From Rhizobacter sp964253025 (GTDB lineage: Bacteria; Pseudomonadota; Gammaproteobacteria; Burkholderiales; Burkholderiaceae_C): a stretch of DNA of 64,000 bases. Of the stretch, positions 52,052 to 61,153 are shown one piece after another (position 1 is the first letter of the stretch; each line of letters starts with the position of its first letter). The stretch spans positions 2,604,001 through 2,668,000 of the forward strand of contig NZ_CAXUQC020000001.1 of NCBI RefSeq assembly GCF_964253025.1, read 5' to 3'. The notes under the pieces were generated by a model. The model was not told the DNA's origin and ran no database searches. It saw only the letters and a program-made list of their open reading frames with translations. The translations under genes and the position numbers were made by a program.

Positions 52052-52150
52052 GAAGTGGAAGGCGGGCCAAAAGAAGCAAGATGCCTGCCCGTAAACAGTG
52101 CGGCCATCGCACCATGGCACCACATTGCAGCCGATGCGAGCCCCGAAAAC

Positions 52151-52166
52151 TGGCACCGTGCTTGCT
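52151..52166 (+). promoter_or_regulatory. Sigma-54 promoter of nasC-nasA
   Basis: TGGCAC-CGTGC-TTGCT is an exact match to the -24/-12 consensus with the required 10 bases between GG and GC. The predicted start near 52177 leaves a leader of under 30 bases, with room only for the ribosome site. Confidence 0.82.
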
Positions 52167-52204
52167 AACTCCCTTGCACCGAGGAGACAGCGAGGACAAG
52201 CGGC

Positions 52205-53476
52205 ATGAAGAAGATGAAGCTCGTGATGGTGGGCAACGGCATGGCCGGCGTGCGCACGCTGGAGGAGCTGCTGCGCCTCGCACCCGACCGCTACGACATC
52301 ACGGTGTTCGGCGCAGAGCCGCATCCGAACTACAACCGCATCATGCTGTCGCCCGTGCTCGCGGGCGAGCAGACGCTGGATGAGATCGTCCTCAATCCCC
52401 TTGCCTGGTACGAGGACCACGGCATCACCCTGCACCTGGGTCGCAAGGTGGTGGAGGTCGATCGCCGGCGCCGCATCGTCCGGGCCGACGACGGAACCGA
52501 GGAATCCTACGACCGCCTGCTGATTGCCACCGGCTCCAAGCCCTTCGTGCTTCCCGTGCCGGGCCACTCGCTGGAGGGCGTCATCGCCTACCGTGACATC
52601 GCCGACACCAGCGCCATGATCGAGGCCGCCACCCGCTACCGCCATGCGGTCGTGATCGGCGGGGGCCTGCTCGGCCTCGAGGCGGCCCACGGCCTGATGC
52701 TGCGCGGCATGCAGGTCACGGTGGTGCATGTGGCCCCCTGGTTGATGGAGCGCCAGCTCGACGACCAGGCCGCCTCGCTCCTGCGCGCGACGCTCGAATC
52801 GCGTGGCCTGCGCTTCATGATGGCCGCACACACCCAGGCGCTGCTGGGTGATGCGGACGGCCGCGTGAAGGCCGTGCAGTTCAAGGACGGCTCCGAGATT
52901 CCGGCCGAGCTGGTGGTGATGGCCGCCGGCATCCGCCCCAACACCGAACTGGCCGAGAAGATCGGCCTGCACTGCCACCGCGGCATCGTCGTCACCGACA
53001 CCATGCAGACCGTGACGGACCCGCGCATCTACTCCGTCGGCGAGTGTGCGGCCCACCGCGGCGTGGCCTACGGGCTCGTGGCCCCGCTGTTCGAACAGGG
53101 CAAGGTCTGCGCGACGCACCTGGCCGAGTTCGGCATCGGCCGCTACCTCGGCTCGCAGACGTCCACCAAGCTCAAGGTCACCGGCATCGAGCTCTTCTCC
53201 GCCGGCAACTTCATGGGAGGCGACGGCTGCGAGGAGATCGTGCTCAACGACCCCTACGGTGGCGTCTACCGCAAGCTCGTCATCAAGGACGACCGCCTGG
53301 TGGGCGCCTGCATGTACGGCGACACCGCCGACGGCAGCTGGTACTTCCGCCTGCTTCGCGAAGGGCGCAGCATCGGCGCGCTGCGCGACCGCCTGATGTT
53401 CGGCGAGCCTGCCGGCCATGCCGAGGCAACACCGGTGCCGTCCGTCAAGGCGCCGCCCTCCCCTGCATTCTCCTGA
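52205..53476 (+). CDS. nasC: FAD/NAD electron-transfer subunit of assimilatory nitrate reductase
   Basis: 423 residues corresponding to the FAD- and NAD(P)H-binding N-terminal half of NirB-type nitrite reductase, but without its iron-sulfur and sirohaem parts. FAD motif VGNGMAGVRTLEELL, then NYNRIMLSPVLAGE typical of NirB, the NAD motif VVIGGGLLGLEAAHGLML, and the second FAD contact IYSVGECAAHRG. A NirB-like segment (about 300-395) follows. Placed 73 bases before nasA and sharing its sigma-54 promoter, it most likely passes electrons from NAD(P)H to the [2Fe-2S] domain at the NasA C-terminus, as NasC does in Klebsiella. Confidence 0.87.
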   Translation: MKKMKLVMVGNGMAGVRTLEELLRLAPDRYDITVFGAEPHPNYNRIMLSPVLAGEQTLDEIVLNPLAWYEDHGITLHLGRKVVEVDRRRRIVRADDGTEESYDRLLIATGSKPFVLPVPGHSLEGVIAYRDIADTSAMIEAATRYRHAVVIGGGLLGLEAAHGLMLRGMQVTVVHVAPWLMERQLDDQAASLLRATLESRGLRFMMAAHTQALLGDADGRVKAVQFKDGSEIPAELVVMAAGIRPNTELAEKIGLHCHRGIVVTDTMQTVTDPRIYSVGECAAHRGVAYGLVAPLFEQGKVCATHLAEFGIGRYLGSQTSTKLKVTGIELFSAGNFMGGDGCEEIVLNDPYGGVYRKLVIKDDRLVGACMYGDTADGSWYFRLLREGRSIGALRDRLMFGEPAGHAEATPVPSVKAPPSPAFS

Positions 53477-53549
53477 CGTCGACCGTCTCACGGCCTCGCC
53501 GCCGGGCAAAGACTGCCCGGGGTCGCCGCATCCTTGAACGAGTTCCTGC

Positions 53550-56315
53550 ATGACTGAAACGCGATCAACCTGTCCGTACTGCGGTGTCGGCTGCGGGGTC
53601 ATCATCGAGTCCGATGGCGCCCAGATCACCGGGGTGCGCGGCGACCCCGATCATCCGGCCAACTTCGGGCGCCTGTGCACCAAGGGCAGTTCGCTGCACC
53701 ACACCGCGGCCGCGCCCATCACCCTGCAGGCGCGGCTGCTGCAGCCGGCCCTCCGACCGCAGCGGGGCGATGCGCCGCACGACATCAGCTGGGACTCGGC
53801 CCTCGACCTTGCCGCGGACCGCTTTGCCGCAACGGTGCGCGAGCACGGGCCGGACTCAGTCGGCTTCTACATCTCGGGCCAGTTACTCACCGAGGACTAC
53901 TACGTCTTCAACAAGCTGGCCAAAGGCCTGCTCGGCACCAACAACATCGACACCAACTCGCGCCTGTGCATGAGCAGCGCCGTGGCCGGCTACAAGGCCA
54001 CGCTGGGGGCCGATGCGCCACCGGCCTGCTACGACGACATCCCGCACGCCAGCACGCTCTTCATCACGGGCGCCAACCCGGCCTGGGCGCACCCCATCCT
54101 CTACCGGCGCATCGAGGATGCACGCGCCGCCAACCCGTCCATGAAGGTCATCGTGGTGGATCCGCGCCGCACCGACACCGCGGGCGCCGCCGACCTGCAC
54201 CTCGCCATCCAACCGGGCACCGACGTCGCCCTCTGCCATGGCATGCTCAACGTCATGCTGGCCGAAGGCTGGGTCGATGGCGCCTTCATCGCGGAGCACA
54301 CCACGGGCTTCGACGCCCTGCACCAGCGTGTCCGCGACTACCCGGCTGCGGTGGCCGCCCGACTCTGCGGCATTGCCGAAGCGGACCTGGCACAGGCCGC
54401 GCGCTGGTTCGCCAATGCCGGCGGCCGAACCCTGTCGCTCTACTGCCAGGGCCTCAATCAGAGCAGCAGCGGCACGGCCAAGAACGCCGCGCTCATCAAC
54501 CTGCACCTCGCCACCGGCCAGATCGGCAAGCCCGGCGCGGGCCCTTTCTCGCTCACCGGACAACCCAATGCGATGGGCGGGCGGGAAGTGGGCGGCATGG
54601 CCAACCTGCTGAGCGCCCATCGCGACCTGGGCAACCCGCAGCATCGCGCCGAAGTGGCGCGCCTGTGGGGAGTGCCGGACGTGCCTGGAAAGCCCGGCAA
54701 GACGGCGGTCGAGATGTTCGAGGCGGCGGCCGCCGGCGAGATTCGCGCGCTGTGGATCAGCTGCACCAACCCCGCCCAGTCCATGCCCGACCAGACCCTG
54801 GTGCGCCGCGCCCTGCAGCGCGCCGAGTTCGTGGTGGTGCAGGAGGCGTTCTCCACCACGGCGACCTGCCAGTACGCCGACCTGCTGCTGCCCGCCACGA
54901 CCTGGGGCGAGAAGGACGGCACGGTGACCAACAGCGAGCGGCGGATCTCGCGCGTGCGCCCGGCGGTGCCACCGCCCGGCGGCGCACGCCACGACTGGGC
55001 CGCCGCCTGCGACTTCGCCCGGCGCCTCGAGGCGCGGTTGCGCCCCGGCCTGCCGTCGCTCTTTCCCTACGCGTCGCCCGAAGCCGTCTGGAACGAACAC
55101 CGCGAGAGCACGCGCGGCCGTGACCTCGACATCACTGGCCTGTCCTACGCGCGCCTGGCGATGCGCCCCGCGCAGTGGCCCTTCCCGTCCGGCGCCACCG
55201 AGGGCCGACTTCGCCTGTACGAAGACGGCGTCTTTCCCACGAGCGACGGCCGCGCGCGCTTTCACGACGCGGCGTTCGTGCCGCTCGCCGAGGGCCGCGA
55301 CGGCGACTACCCGTTGTCCCTCACCACCGGCCGACTGCGCGACCAGTGGCACGGCATGAGCCGCACCGGCACCATCGGCCGGCTGTTCGGTCATGTGCCC
55401 GAGCCCTCGCTCGACATGCATCCGGCGGACCTGACGCGCCTCGCGCTGGCAGCGGGCGACCTGGTTCAGGTCACGTCACGCCGCGGCAGCCTCGTCGTTC
55501 CGGTTCAACCGAGCGACGAGGTCGCGGAATCACAGGCCTTCATGGCGATGCACTGGGGCGAGGAATTCCTTTCCGGCCGTGCAACCGACGGCACCGTCCT
55601 GCACGGCGTGAACGCGCTGACGACATCCGCGTACTGCCCCATCTCACGACAGCCGGAACTCAAGCACGCCGCCATCCGGGTGCAACGCGCCGACCTGCCC
55701 TGGCGGCTGCTGGCGCTCGCCTGGCTGCCCAAGGACCTCGCGCTGCGCGCGCGCGAGCAGCTCAAGGCGCTGATGGGCGAGTTCGCCTTTGCCAGCTGCG
55801 TGCCGTTCGGCCGGGAGCGCACCGGGGTTCTGCTGCGCGCCGCCGGCCCTGAGCCAGCGCCCGCCGAACTCCTGCAGCGCATCGAGCGGATCATCGGCCT
55901 CGATGAGGGGCAGGCCCTGCGCTACGAAGACCGGCGCCGCGGCCAGCGCCGCACGATGCGGCTCGCCCCCATCGACGGGCAGACCCAGCTGCAGGCCTTC
56001 CTGCTTGGCGGCGACATCAGTGCAGAAGTCTGGTTGCGCCCGTTGCTGCAAGACGAGCTGCCCGCCCAGGCCTACGGCCGCCTGCTCCTGGTCCCCGGCG
56101 CCGAAGCGCCCGTCGCGGTGCAGGCCCGGGGTCGGCAGGTGTGCACCTGCTTCAACGTCACCGAACCCCGCATCGTCGAAGTGCTCGCCCGCTGCGACGG
56201 CCCGCCCGCGGAGCGTTTGCTGCAACTGCAGACCGAGCTGAAGTGCGGCACCAACTGCGGTTCATGCGTGCCGGAACTCAAGCGCATGGTGGCGCAGGGA
56301 GTGGCCGTCGCGTAG
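53550..56315 (+). CDS. nasA: Assimilatory nitrate reductase catalytic subunit
   Basis: Cytoplasmic molybdenum enzyme reducing nitrate to nitrite. 921 residues. The N-terminal [4Fe-4S] ligands are C-x2-C-x3-C in STCPYCGVGCGVI with a fourth in GRLCTKGSS. The Mo-bisMGD oxidoreductase body includes NNIDTNSRLCMSSAV, whose cysteine is the likely molybdenum ligand, and a molydopterin dinucleotide-binding domain (about 580-690). A C-terminal BFD-like [2Fe-2S] domain (about 855-915) has VCTCFNV and CGTNCGSCVPEL, as in Klebsiella NasA. It is the last gene of the nas operon. Confidence 0.95.
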   Translation: MTETRSTCPYCGVGCGVIIESDGAQITGVRGDPDHPANFGRLCTKGSSLHHTAAAPITLQARLLQPALRPQRGDAPHDISWDSALDLAADRFAATVREHGPDSVGFYISGQLLTEDYYVFNKLAKGLLGTNNIDTNSRLCMSSAVAGYKATLGADAPPACYDDIPHASTLFITGANPAWAHPILYRRIEDARAANPSMKVIVVDPRRTDTAGAADLHLAIQPGTDVALCHGMLNVMLAEGWVDGAFIAEHTTGFDALHQRVRDYPAAVAARLCGIAEADLAQAARWFANAGGRTLSLYCQGLNQSSSGTAKNAALINLHLATGQIGKPGAGPFSLTGQPNAMGGREVGGMANLLSAHRDLGNPQHRAEVARLWGVPDVPGKPGKTAVEMFEAAAAGEIRALWISCTNPAQSMPDQTLVRRALQRAEFVVVQEAFSTTATCQYADLLLPATTWGEKDGTVTNSERRISRVRPAVPPPGGARHDWAAACDFARRLEARLRPGLPSLFPYASPEAVWNEHRESTRGRDLDITGLSYARLAMRPAQWPFPSGATEGRLRLYEDGVFPTSDGRARFHDAAFVPLAEGRDGDYPLSLTTGRLRDQWHGMSRTGTIGRLFGHVPEPSLDMHPADLTRLALAAGDLVQVTSRRGSLVVPVQPSDEVAESQAFMAMHWGEEFLSGRATDGTVLHGVNALTTSAYCPISRQPELKHAAIRVQRADLPWRLLALAWLPKDLALRAREQLKALMGEFAFASCVPFGRERTGVLLRAAGPEPAPAELLQRIERIIGLDEGQALRYEDRRRGQRRTMRLAPIDGQTQLQAFLLGGDISAEVWLRPLLQDELPAQAYGRLLLVPGAEAPVAVQARGRQVCTCFNVTEPRIVEVLARCDGPPAERLLQLQTELKCGTNCGSCVPELKRMVAQGVAVA

Positions 56316-56654
56316 GACCGCAACTGCGCGACCGTGCAACAAGGGTACGCGGCCATCCCGTCGTGAAGCTGGCAACCGAGGCGGCAACGATGGTGTCTAC
56401 CGAAGACTCGGGTGGACATCGCGCAAGCGACCCCACGCTCGGTGTGTGTGTGCCCGCGGTCGGCACCCCAGTGACTTGACGACCCCTTGGCAGCAGCCCC
56501 CGCTGGGGCAGGCGCACCGTCGCCCGCGACAAGTGGCCGCGCAGGGCACTCTCCGACTTGACCGCCCTGCCGCATTCCCGCGTCGGGAATGTCCCATGTC
56601 TGGGTTTCCGACAGGCCGTGCCATCATCGCCGCCCGCAGTGAGGGAGTGCTCCC
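56316..56654. other. Non-coding gap between nasA and the amidase gene
   Basis: 339 bases with no gene I can support. It contains GCAGCCCCCGCTGGGGC-like inverted words near 56490-56515 and no clear terminator or promoter. GGGAG 7 bases before ATG 56655 is the ribosome site of the amidase. Confidence 0.5.
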
Positions 56655-58025
56655 ATGACGCAAGCCTCTTTGTCCGACTTCGAGATGGATTCCGGCCATG
56701 CCCTCGTTGCCGCGATTGCGTCGGGGCGAATCAGCGCGCGCGAAGCTTGCGATGCGGCGATCGCGCGCATTGAACGACTCGACGCCACGCTCAACGCGGT
56801 CGTGGTCCGGGACTTCGACCGCGCGCGCGAACAGGCAGCGATGCGGGACCGGCAACGCGCGCAAGGCGACCGGCTACCACTGCTCGGTCTGCCGATGACA
56901 GTCAAGGAATCGTTCGACGTCGCCGGCCTGCCGACCACCTGGGGGCTGCCGCCGTTCCGAGACTTCCGGCCGAAGAAGGACGCGCTCGCCGTCGAACGCC
57001 TGAAGGCTGCCGGCGCCGTCATCCTCGGCAAGACCAACGTGGCGCCGTCGCTCGCCGACTGGCAGAGCACGAATCCGGTCTACGGTCGGACCGTGAACCC
57101 ACACGATCCCTCGCGCGGCCCTGGCGGGTCGTCGGGCGGCTCGGCGGCGGCGCTCGCGTCGGGCATGGTGGCCCTCGAATGCGGTTCCGACATCGGCGGT
57201 TCGATTCGTGTCCCTGCCGCGTTCTGCGGGGTGTTCGGCCTCAAGCCGAGCTTTGGCCTGGTTCCCAGCCAAGGGCACGTGTTTCCCGGCACCGACGGTG
57301 CCGAAGTGGACCTGGCGGTGGTCGGGCCATTGGCGCTCAACGTCGTCGACCTTGAAATCGCTCTGGGCGTTCTCGCCGGCGCGGGTTCCATGGACAGCGT
57401 CGCGTGGCGCGCGGATCCGCCGGCCCCGAAGGTGCGGGGCCTTGCCGATTGCCGACTGCTGGTTCTCGACACTCACCCGCGGGCCCGCACCGATGCCGTC
57501 ATCCGCGACGCATTGGAAGGCCTCTGCCGCAATGCGTCACGCGCCGGCGCAGACATCGCCCGCGAGAGCGCGCTGCTGCCGGACCTGGGCATTGCGCACG
57601 ACGACTACGTGGCCATGCTGACGGCAATCGTGACGCGCGGTGCGCCAGACGTCGAGAAGGTGCTCTCGGCACACGAGTGGTTCGACCTGCTCGACAAGCA
57701 GATCCGGCTTCGCCGTCAGTGGCAGGCCCTGTTCGAACGCTTCGACGCTGTCGTCGCGCCGACCTTCGGCACCGTGGCCTATCCGCACATTGACCTTCCG
57801 GACATGGCCAGTACGACGTTGATGATCGATGGCGAGGCCACGCCCTACGGCGCACAACTGGCCTGGCCTGGCGTCGCCACCTTTGCCAACCTGCCGGCGA
57901 CCTCGGCACCGATCGGCTGCACGCCGGACAGGTTGCCAATCGGTGTCCAGGTGATCGGCCCGTTTTTGCAGGACCGGACGACAATCTCCATCGCCGGATG
58001 GTTGAGCGCGCTGCAGGCCGATTGA
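56655..58025 (+). CDS. Amidase-signature hydrolase
   Basis: Hydrolyses an amide bond of unknown substrate. 456 residues. The Ser-cisSer-Lys triad of the amidase signature family is complete: K84 (TVKESFDV), S159 in GGSSGGSAAA and the nucleophile S183 in GSDIGGSIRVPA. No signal peptide. It is not GatA: no gatB or gatC is adjacent. It stands alone between nasA and a small lipoprotein gene; with nitrogen genes nearby, a role in releasing ammonia from an amide is conceivable but unproven. Confidence 0.88.
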   Translation: MTQASLSDFEMDSGHALVAAIASGRISAREACDAAIARIERLDATLNAVVVRDFDRAREQAAMRDRQRAQGDRLPLLGLPMTVKESFDVAGLPTTWGLPPFRDFRPKKDALAVERLKAAGAVILGKTNVAPSLADWQSTNPVYGRTVNPHDPSRGPGGSSGGSAAALASGMVALECGSDIGGSIRVPAAFCGVFGLKPSFGLVPSQGHVFPGTDGAEVDLAVVGPLALNVVDLEIALGVLAGAGSMDSVAWRADPPAPKVRGLADCRLLVLDTHPRARTDAVIRDALEGLCRNASRAGADIARESALLPDLGIAHDDYVAMLTAIVTRGAPDVEKVLSAHEWFDLLDKQIRLRRQWQALFERFDAVVAPTFGTVAYPHIDLPDMASTTLMIDGEATPYGAQLAWPGVATFANLPATSAPIGCTPDRLPIGVQVIGPFLQDRTTISIAGWLSALQAD

Positions 58026-58241
58026 CCTTCGGCTGAAGGGTCGTTGACGCTGTCGCGACGTGCTCGTCAAGCGTCTGCCGGCAGAGGCCGCCAGCAACGG
58101 GCCCGAGCTTGTCTTCCACTGCGCGACTCACCAGGCGGCTCGGATCGCTTTCCTGCAACGACAGCCGGGGCATTCCGGAACGCCTTTGCAGCGCCCGAAG
58201 CTTCGGCGCAGATTGAGGCCTTCGCTCCATCGGCCTCTTCC

Positions 58242-58592
58242 ATGATCCAAGCCCATCTCGTTGGCGCGCGTCCATTGGCGACGCTGCCACGCTTGCACAA
58301 CCTGCTGCTCGCCGCCGGCATCGTCGTTGCGACAGGGTGCACGACGGTCGCGCCACAAGGACCACCGGTGGAGGAAGTGGACGCTGCGGCGGTGCGCGGC
58401 TGCACGGCAGTGGGTGAACTGAACGCGCGCAGCCTGCGCGACAGCGGCTCGCCTGCGGCCGACCTGCAGCGCGTACGGGAACAGCTGCTCGCCGAGGCAC
58501 GGACGTTGGGCGCGACGCACCTGGTGCTCGCGGAGCGCGACCTTCGCTATGCCCTGGCAACGGCGCGCGGCACTGCATACCGTTGCGGCTGA
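58242..58592 (+). CDS. Small lipoprotein, DUF4156-like
   Basis: 116 residues. A long N-terminal signal segment (about 1-39) ends at the lipobox VATGC. The mature part has CTAVGELNAR, then a helix ending GATHLVLAE, and finishes TAYRCG, the layout of DUF4156 lipoproteins, in which two cysteines probably form a disulfide. No ribosome site is obvious ahead of ATG 58242, and the gap to the amidase is 216 bases. Function unknown. Confidence 0.7.
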   Translation: MIQAHLVGARPLATLPRLHNLLLAAGIVVATGCTTVAPQGPPVEEVDAAAVRGCTAVGELNARSLRDSGSPAADLQRVREQLLAEARTLGATHLVLAERDLRYALATARGTAYRCG

Positions 58593-58784
58593 CCGCTCGC
58601 GCCGCCACCCGCTTGGCATGCCGTCGGCTACCACGCCAATCCGGGCGCGTCGCGGAAGGACGCGTTGCCTTGCAGGGTGACGCTCGGGTTGCGCGGCGTC
58701 CCGCGTGGGCTCCTAGAATCGGCCGACACGGCAAGCCTGGGCTTCTGGCCCGGCTCTTGCTGAATCCACGCCAGGAACCCACCC

Positions 58785-59762
58785 ATGAGCATCAGCGCAT
58801 ACATCAAGGAAATCGGCCGCGGCAAGGACGGCGCCCGTCCGCTCGACCGGGCGCAGTCCCGGGACCTGATGGCGCAGGTGCTGGACGGCCAGGCCACCGA
58901 CCTGGAGGTCGGCGCTTTCGCCGTCGCGATGCGCATCAAGGGCGAGACGACCGACGAGCTCGCGGGCTTTCTCGACGCGGTCACGGAGCGCTGCGTGCCC
59001 TTGCAGGCGCCCGGCCCGGCGGTCGTGCTGCCGTCGTACAACGGCGCGCGCAAGCTGCCCAACCTCACGCCGCTGCTGGCCTTGATGCTGGCCCAGGAGG
59101 GCGTGCCCGTGCTCGTGCACGGCATGCCGGAGGACCCGACCCGAGTCACGACGGCGGAGGTGTTCCACGACCTCGGTCTGCCGGCCGCCACCTCGCCCGA
59201 GGAAGCCGCGCAGGCCTGGGCCCGGCGCGAGCCGGTGTACATGCGCACCGACCGCCTGTGCCCGCCGCTTGCGCGGCTGCTGGACGCCCGCTGGGTCATC
59301 GGCCTGCGCAACCCGGCCCACACCGTGGCGAAGCTGCTGGATCCGTTCAGCAGTTCGGGTTCAGTGCGCATCGTCAACTACACCCACCCGGAGTACGCCC
59401 ACATGCACGCCGCCTTCCTCCAGCACATCGGCGCCAATGCGGTGCTGATGCGCGGGACCGAGGGCGAACCCGTCGCCGATGCGCGGCGCCTGCCCAAGCT
59501 CGACGTGTTCGTGCGCGGCGAGCCCCGCCCCGACCTGTCCCTTGGCGCGCACGAAGGCGTGCTGCGCGAGCTGCCGGTGCTGCCGCGCACCTGCGATGCG
59601 CCCACGACCGCGCTCTACATCCAGTCGGTCCTGAGCGGCGAGAAGCCTGCACCGGAACCCTTGCTGCGGCAGGTGGACTGCCTGCTCAAGACCCTGGCGG
59701 CCGTGTCCGGCACGCCGGCCGCCCAGGCCGGTGCATCCGCGTCGTCGGAGACAGCCGCCTGA
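58785..59762 (+). CDS. ybiB: YbiB-family protein (TrpD2-like)
   Basis: 325 residues with the anthranilate-phosphoribosyltransferase fold. The start MSISAYIKEIGRGKDGARPL and the internal LPSYNGARKLPNLTPL and VIGLRNPAHTVAKLLDPF are features of YbiB, reported to bind nucleic acids rather than to act in tryptophan synthesis. The glycine-rich PRPP loop is replaced by NGARKLPN. No trp genes are nearby. The C-terminal 25 residues are alanine/serine-rich. Confidence 0.88.
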   Translation: MSISAYIKEIGRGKDGARPLDRAQSRDLMAQVLDGQATDLEVGAFAVAMRIKGETTDELAGFLDAVTERCVPLQAPGPAVVLPSYNGARKLPNLTPLLALMLAQEGVPVLVHGMPEDPTRVTTAEVFHDLGLPAATSPEEAAQAWARREPVYMRTDRLCPPLARLLDARWVIGLRNPAHTVAKLLDPFSSSGSVRIVNYTHPEYAHMHAAFLQHIGANAVLMRGTEGEPVADARRLPKLDVFVRGEPRPDLSLGAHEGVLRELPVLPRTCDAPTTALYIQSVLSGEKPAPEPLLRQVDCLLKTLAAVSGTPAAQAGASASSETAA

Positions 59763-59834
59763 GACCGCGCCGGCGGCCCCGCGGCGGCCCGCGATAATCC
59801 CTGCCTTTGCCCGCGCGACCTGCGGCGCCTTCCC

Positions 59835-61055
59835 ATGCATTCCTACGACGCCGTCGTCATCGGCGCCGGCGCTGCCGGCCTGTTCTGTGCCGGCATTGCC
59901 GGCCAGGCCGGCGCGCGCGTGCTGGTCATCGACCATTCGGCCAAGGTGGCCGAGAAGATCCGCATCTCGGGCGGCGGCCGGTGCAACTTCACCAACCGCG
60001 ATGCCGGCCCGGCCAACTTCCTGTCGGACAACCCGCGCTTCTGCCGGTCCGCCCTCGCCCGCTACACGCCCCAGGATTTCATCGCGCTCGTGCAGCGGCA
60101 CCGCATCGCCTGGCACGAGAAGCACAAGGGCCAGCTCTTCTGCGATGAATCGGCCGAGGACATCATCGCCATGCTGCTGCGCGAATGCGATCAGGGGCGC
60201 GTGACACGCTGGCAGCCGTGCGGCGTCCAGGCCGTGCGCCAGGCGGGTGCGGCCTTTGAGGTCGATACCGATCGCGGCGTGGTGCGCAGCGCGCGGGTGG
60301 TGGTCGCCACCGGCGGCCTGCCCGTGCCGCAGATCGGCGCCACCGACTTCGGCCTGCGGCTCGCCCGCCAGTTCGGCCACCGGATCATCGAGACGCGGCC
60401 CGCGCTCGTGCCCTTGACCTTCGATTCGGCCGCATGGGCGCCCTTCGTGCCGCTGGCCGGCCTGTCCCTGCCGGTCACGATCCGCACGGGTCCCGCCAAG
60501 GGCGGCGGCGAATTCCTGGAAGACCTTCTCTTCACCCACCGGGGCTTGAGCGGGCCGGCGGTGCTGCAGATCTCGAGCTACTGGCGCGGCGGCACGCCGA
60601 TCACCATCGACTTGGCGCCGGGCCAGGCCCTGGGCACGGCCCTGCGCGAGGCCAAGCTCGCCTCGCGGCGCAAGGTCGGCAACGAACTGCTGCGCTTCCT
60701 GCCTGCGCGCTTGGCCGAGGCGTGGCTGGGCGAGGAGCCCGGCCTCTCCGATCGCCCGATTGCCGAGACCAAGGACAAGGACCTGGACCGACTGGCCGCG
60801 AGCCTGCAGTCGTGGCAGCTCACGCCGAGCGGCACCGAGGGCTACCGCAAGGCCGAGGTGATGGCCGGCGGCGTGGACACGCAGGGGCTGAGCTCGCAGA
60901 CGCTGGAGAGCCGCAGCGTGCCCGGCCTGCACTTCATCGGCGAGGTGGTGGACGTGACCGGCTGGCTGGGCGGCTACAACTTCCAGTGGGCCTGGGCCAG
61001 CGGCGCCGCGTGCGGTCGTGCGATCGGGGCCGCGGCCGCCGCCGACAGGGCCTGA
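59835..61055 (+). CDS. HI0933-family flavoprotein
   Basis: NAD(P)/FAD-dependent oxidoreductase of unknown substrate. 406 residues. The FAD motif is VIGAGAAGLFCAGIAG, followed by the family signature ISGGGRCNFTN, then VATGGLPVPQIGATDFG and the C-terminal FIGEVVDVTGWLGGYNFQ. Some relatives are annotated as aminoacetone oxidase or 3-dehydro-bile-acid reductase, but transfer of these names is unsafe. It lies 72 bases after ybiB and 98 before argG. Confidence 0.88.
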   Translation: MHSYDAVVIGAGAAGLFCAGIAGQAGARVLVIDHSAKVAEKIRISGGGRCNFTNRDAGPANFLSDNPRFCRSALARYTPQDFIALVQRHRIAWHEKHKGQLFCDESAEDIIAMLLRECDQGRVTRWQPCGVQAVRQAGAAFEVDTDRGVVRSARVVVATGGLPVPQIGATDFGLRLARQFGHRIIETRPALVPLTFDSAAWAPFVPLAGLSLPVTIRTGPAKGGGEFLEDLLFTHRGLSGPAVLQISSYWRGGTPITIDLAPGQALGTALREAKLASRRKVGNELLRFLPARLAEAWLGEEPGLSDRPIAETKDKDLDRLAASLQSWQLTPSGTEGYRKAEVMAGGVDTQGLSSQTLESRSVPGLHFIGEVVDVTGWLGGYNFQWAWASGAACGRAIGAAAAADRA

Positions 61056-61153
61056 TCGCCACGAAATCGCGGGGCCGGCCCGAAATTGCCCGACAATGCC
61101 GGGTTGGCGCGTCGGCGCCTTTGAACACCCCCAGCTCGCGGCTCATTCACACC

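Noticed and set aside
52115..52129. A second sigma-54-like sequence TGGCAC-CACA-TTGCA upstream of nasC
   Set aside because: The gap between the boxes is 4 bases instead of 5, which places GG and GC out of register; the exact element at 52151-52166 is nearer the gene.
53502..53520. Hairpin CCGGGCA/TGCCCGG between nasC and nasA as an ANTAR site
   Set aside because: The loop has five bases and there is one hairpin only; it is more likely an intercistronic mRNA structure.
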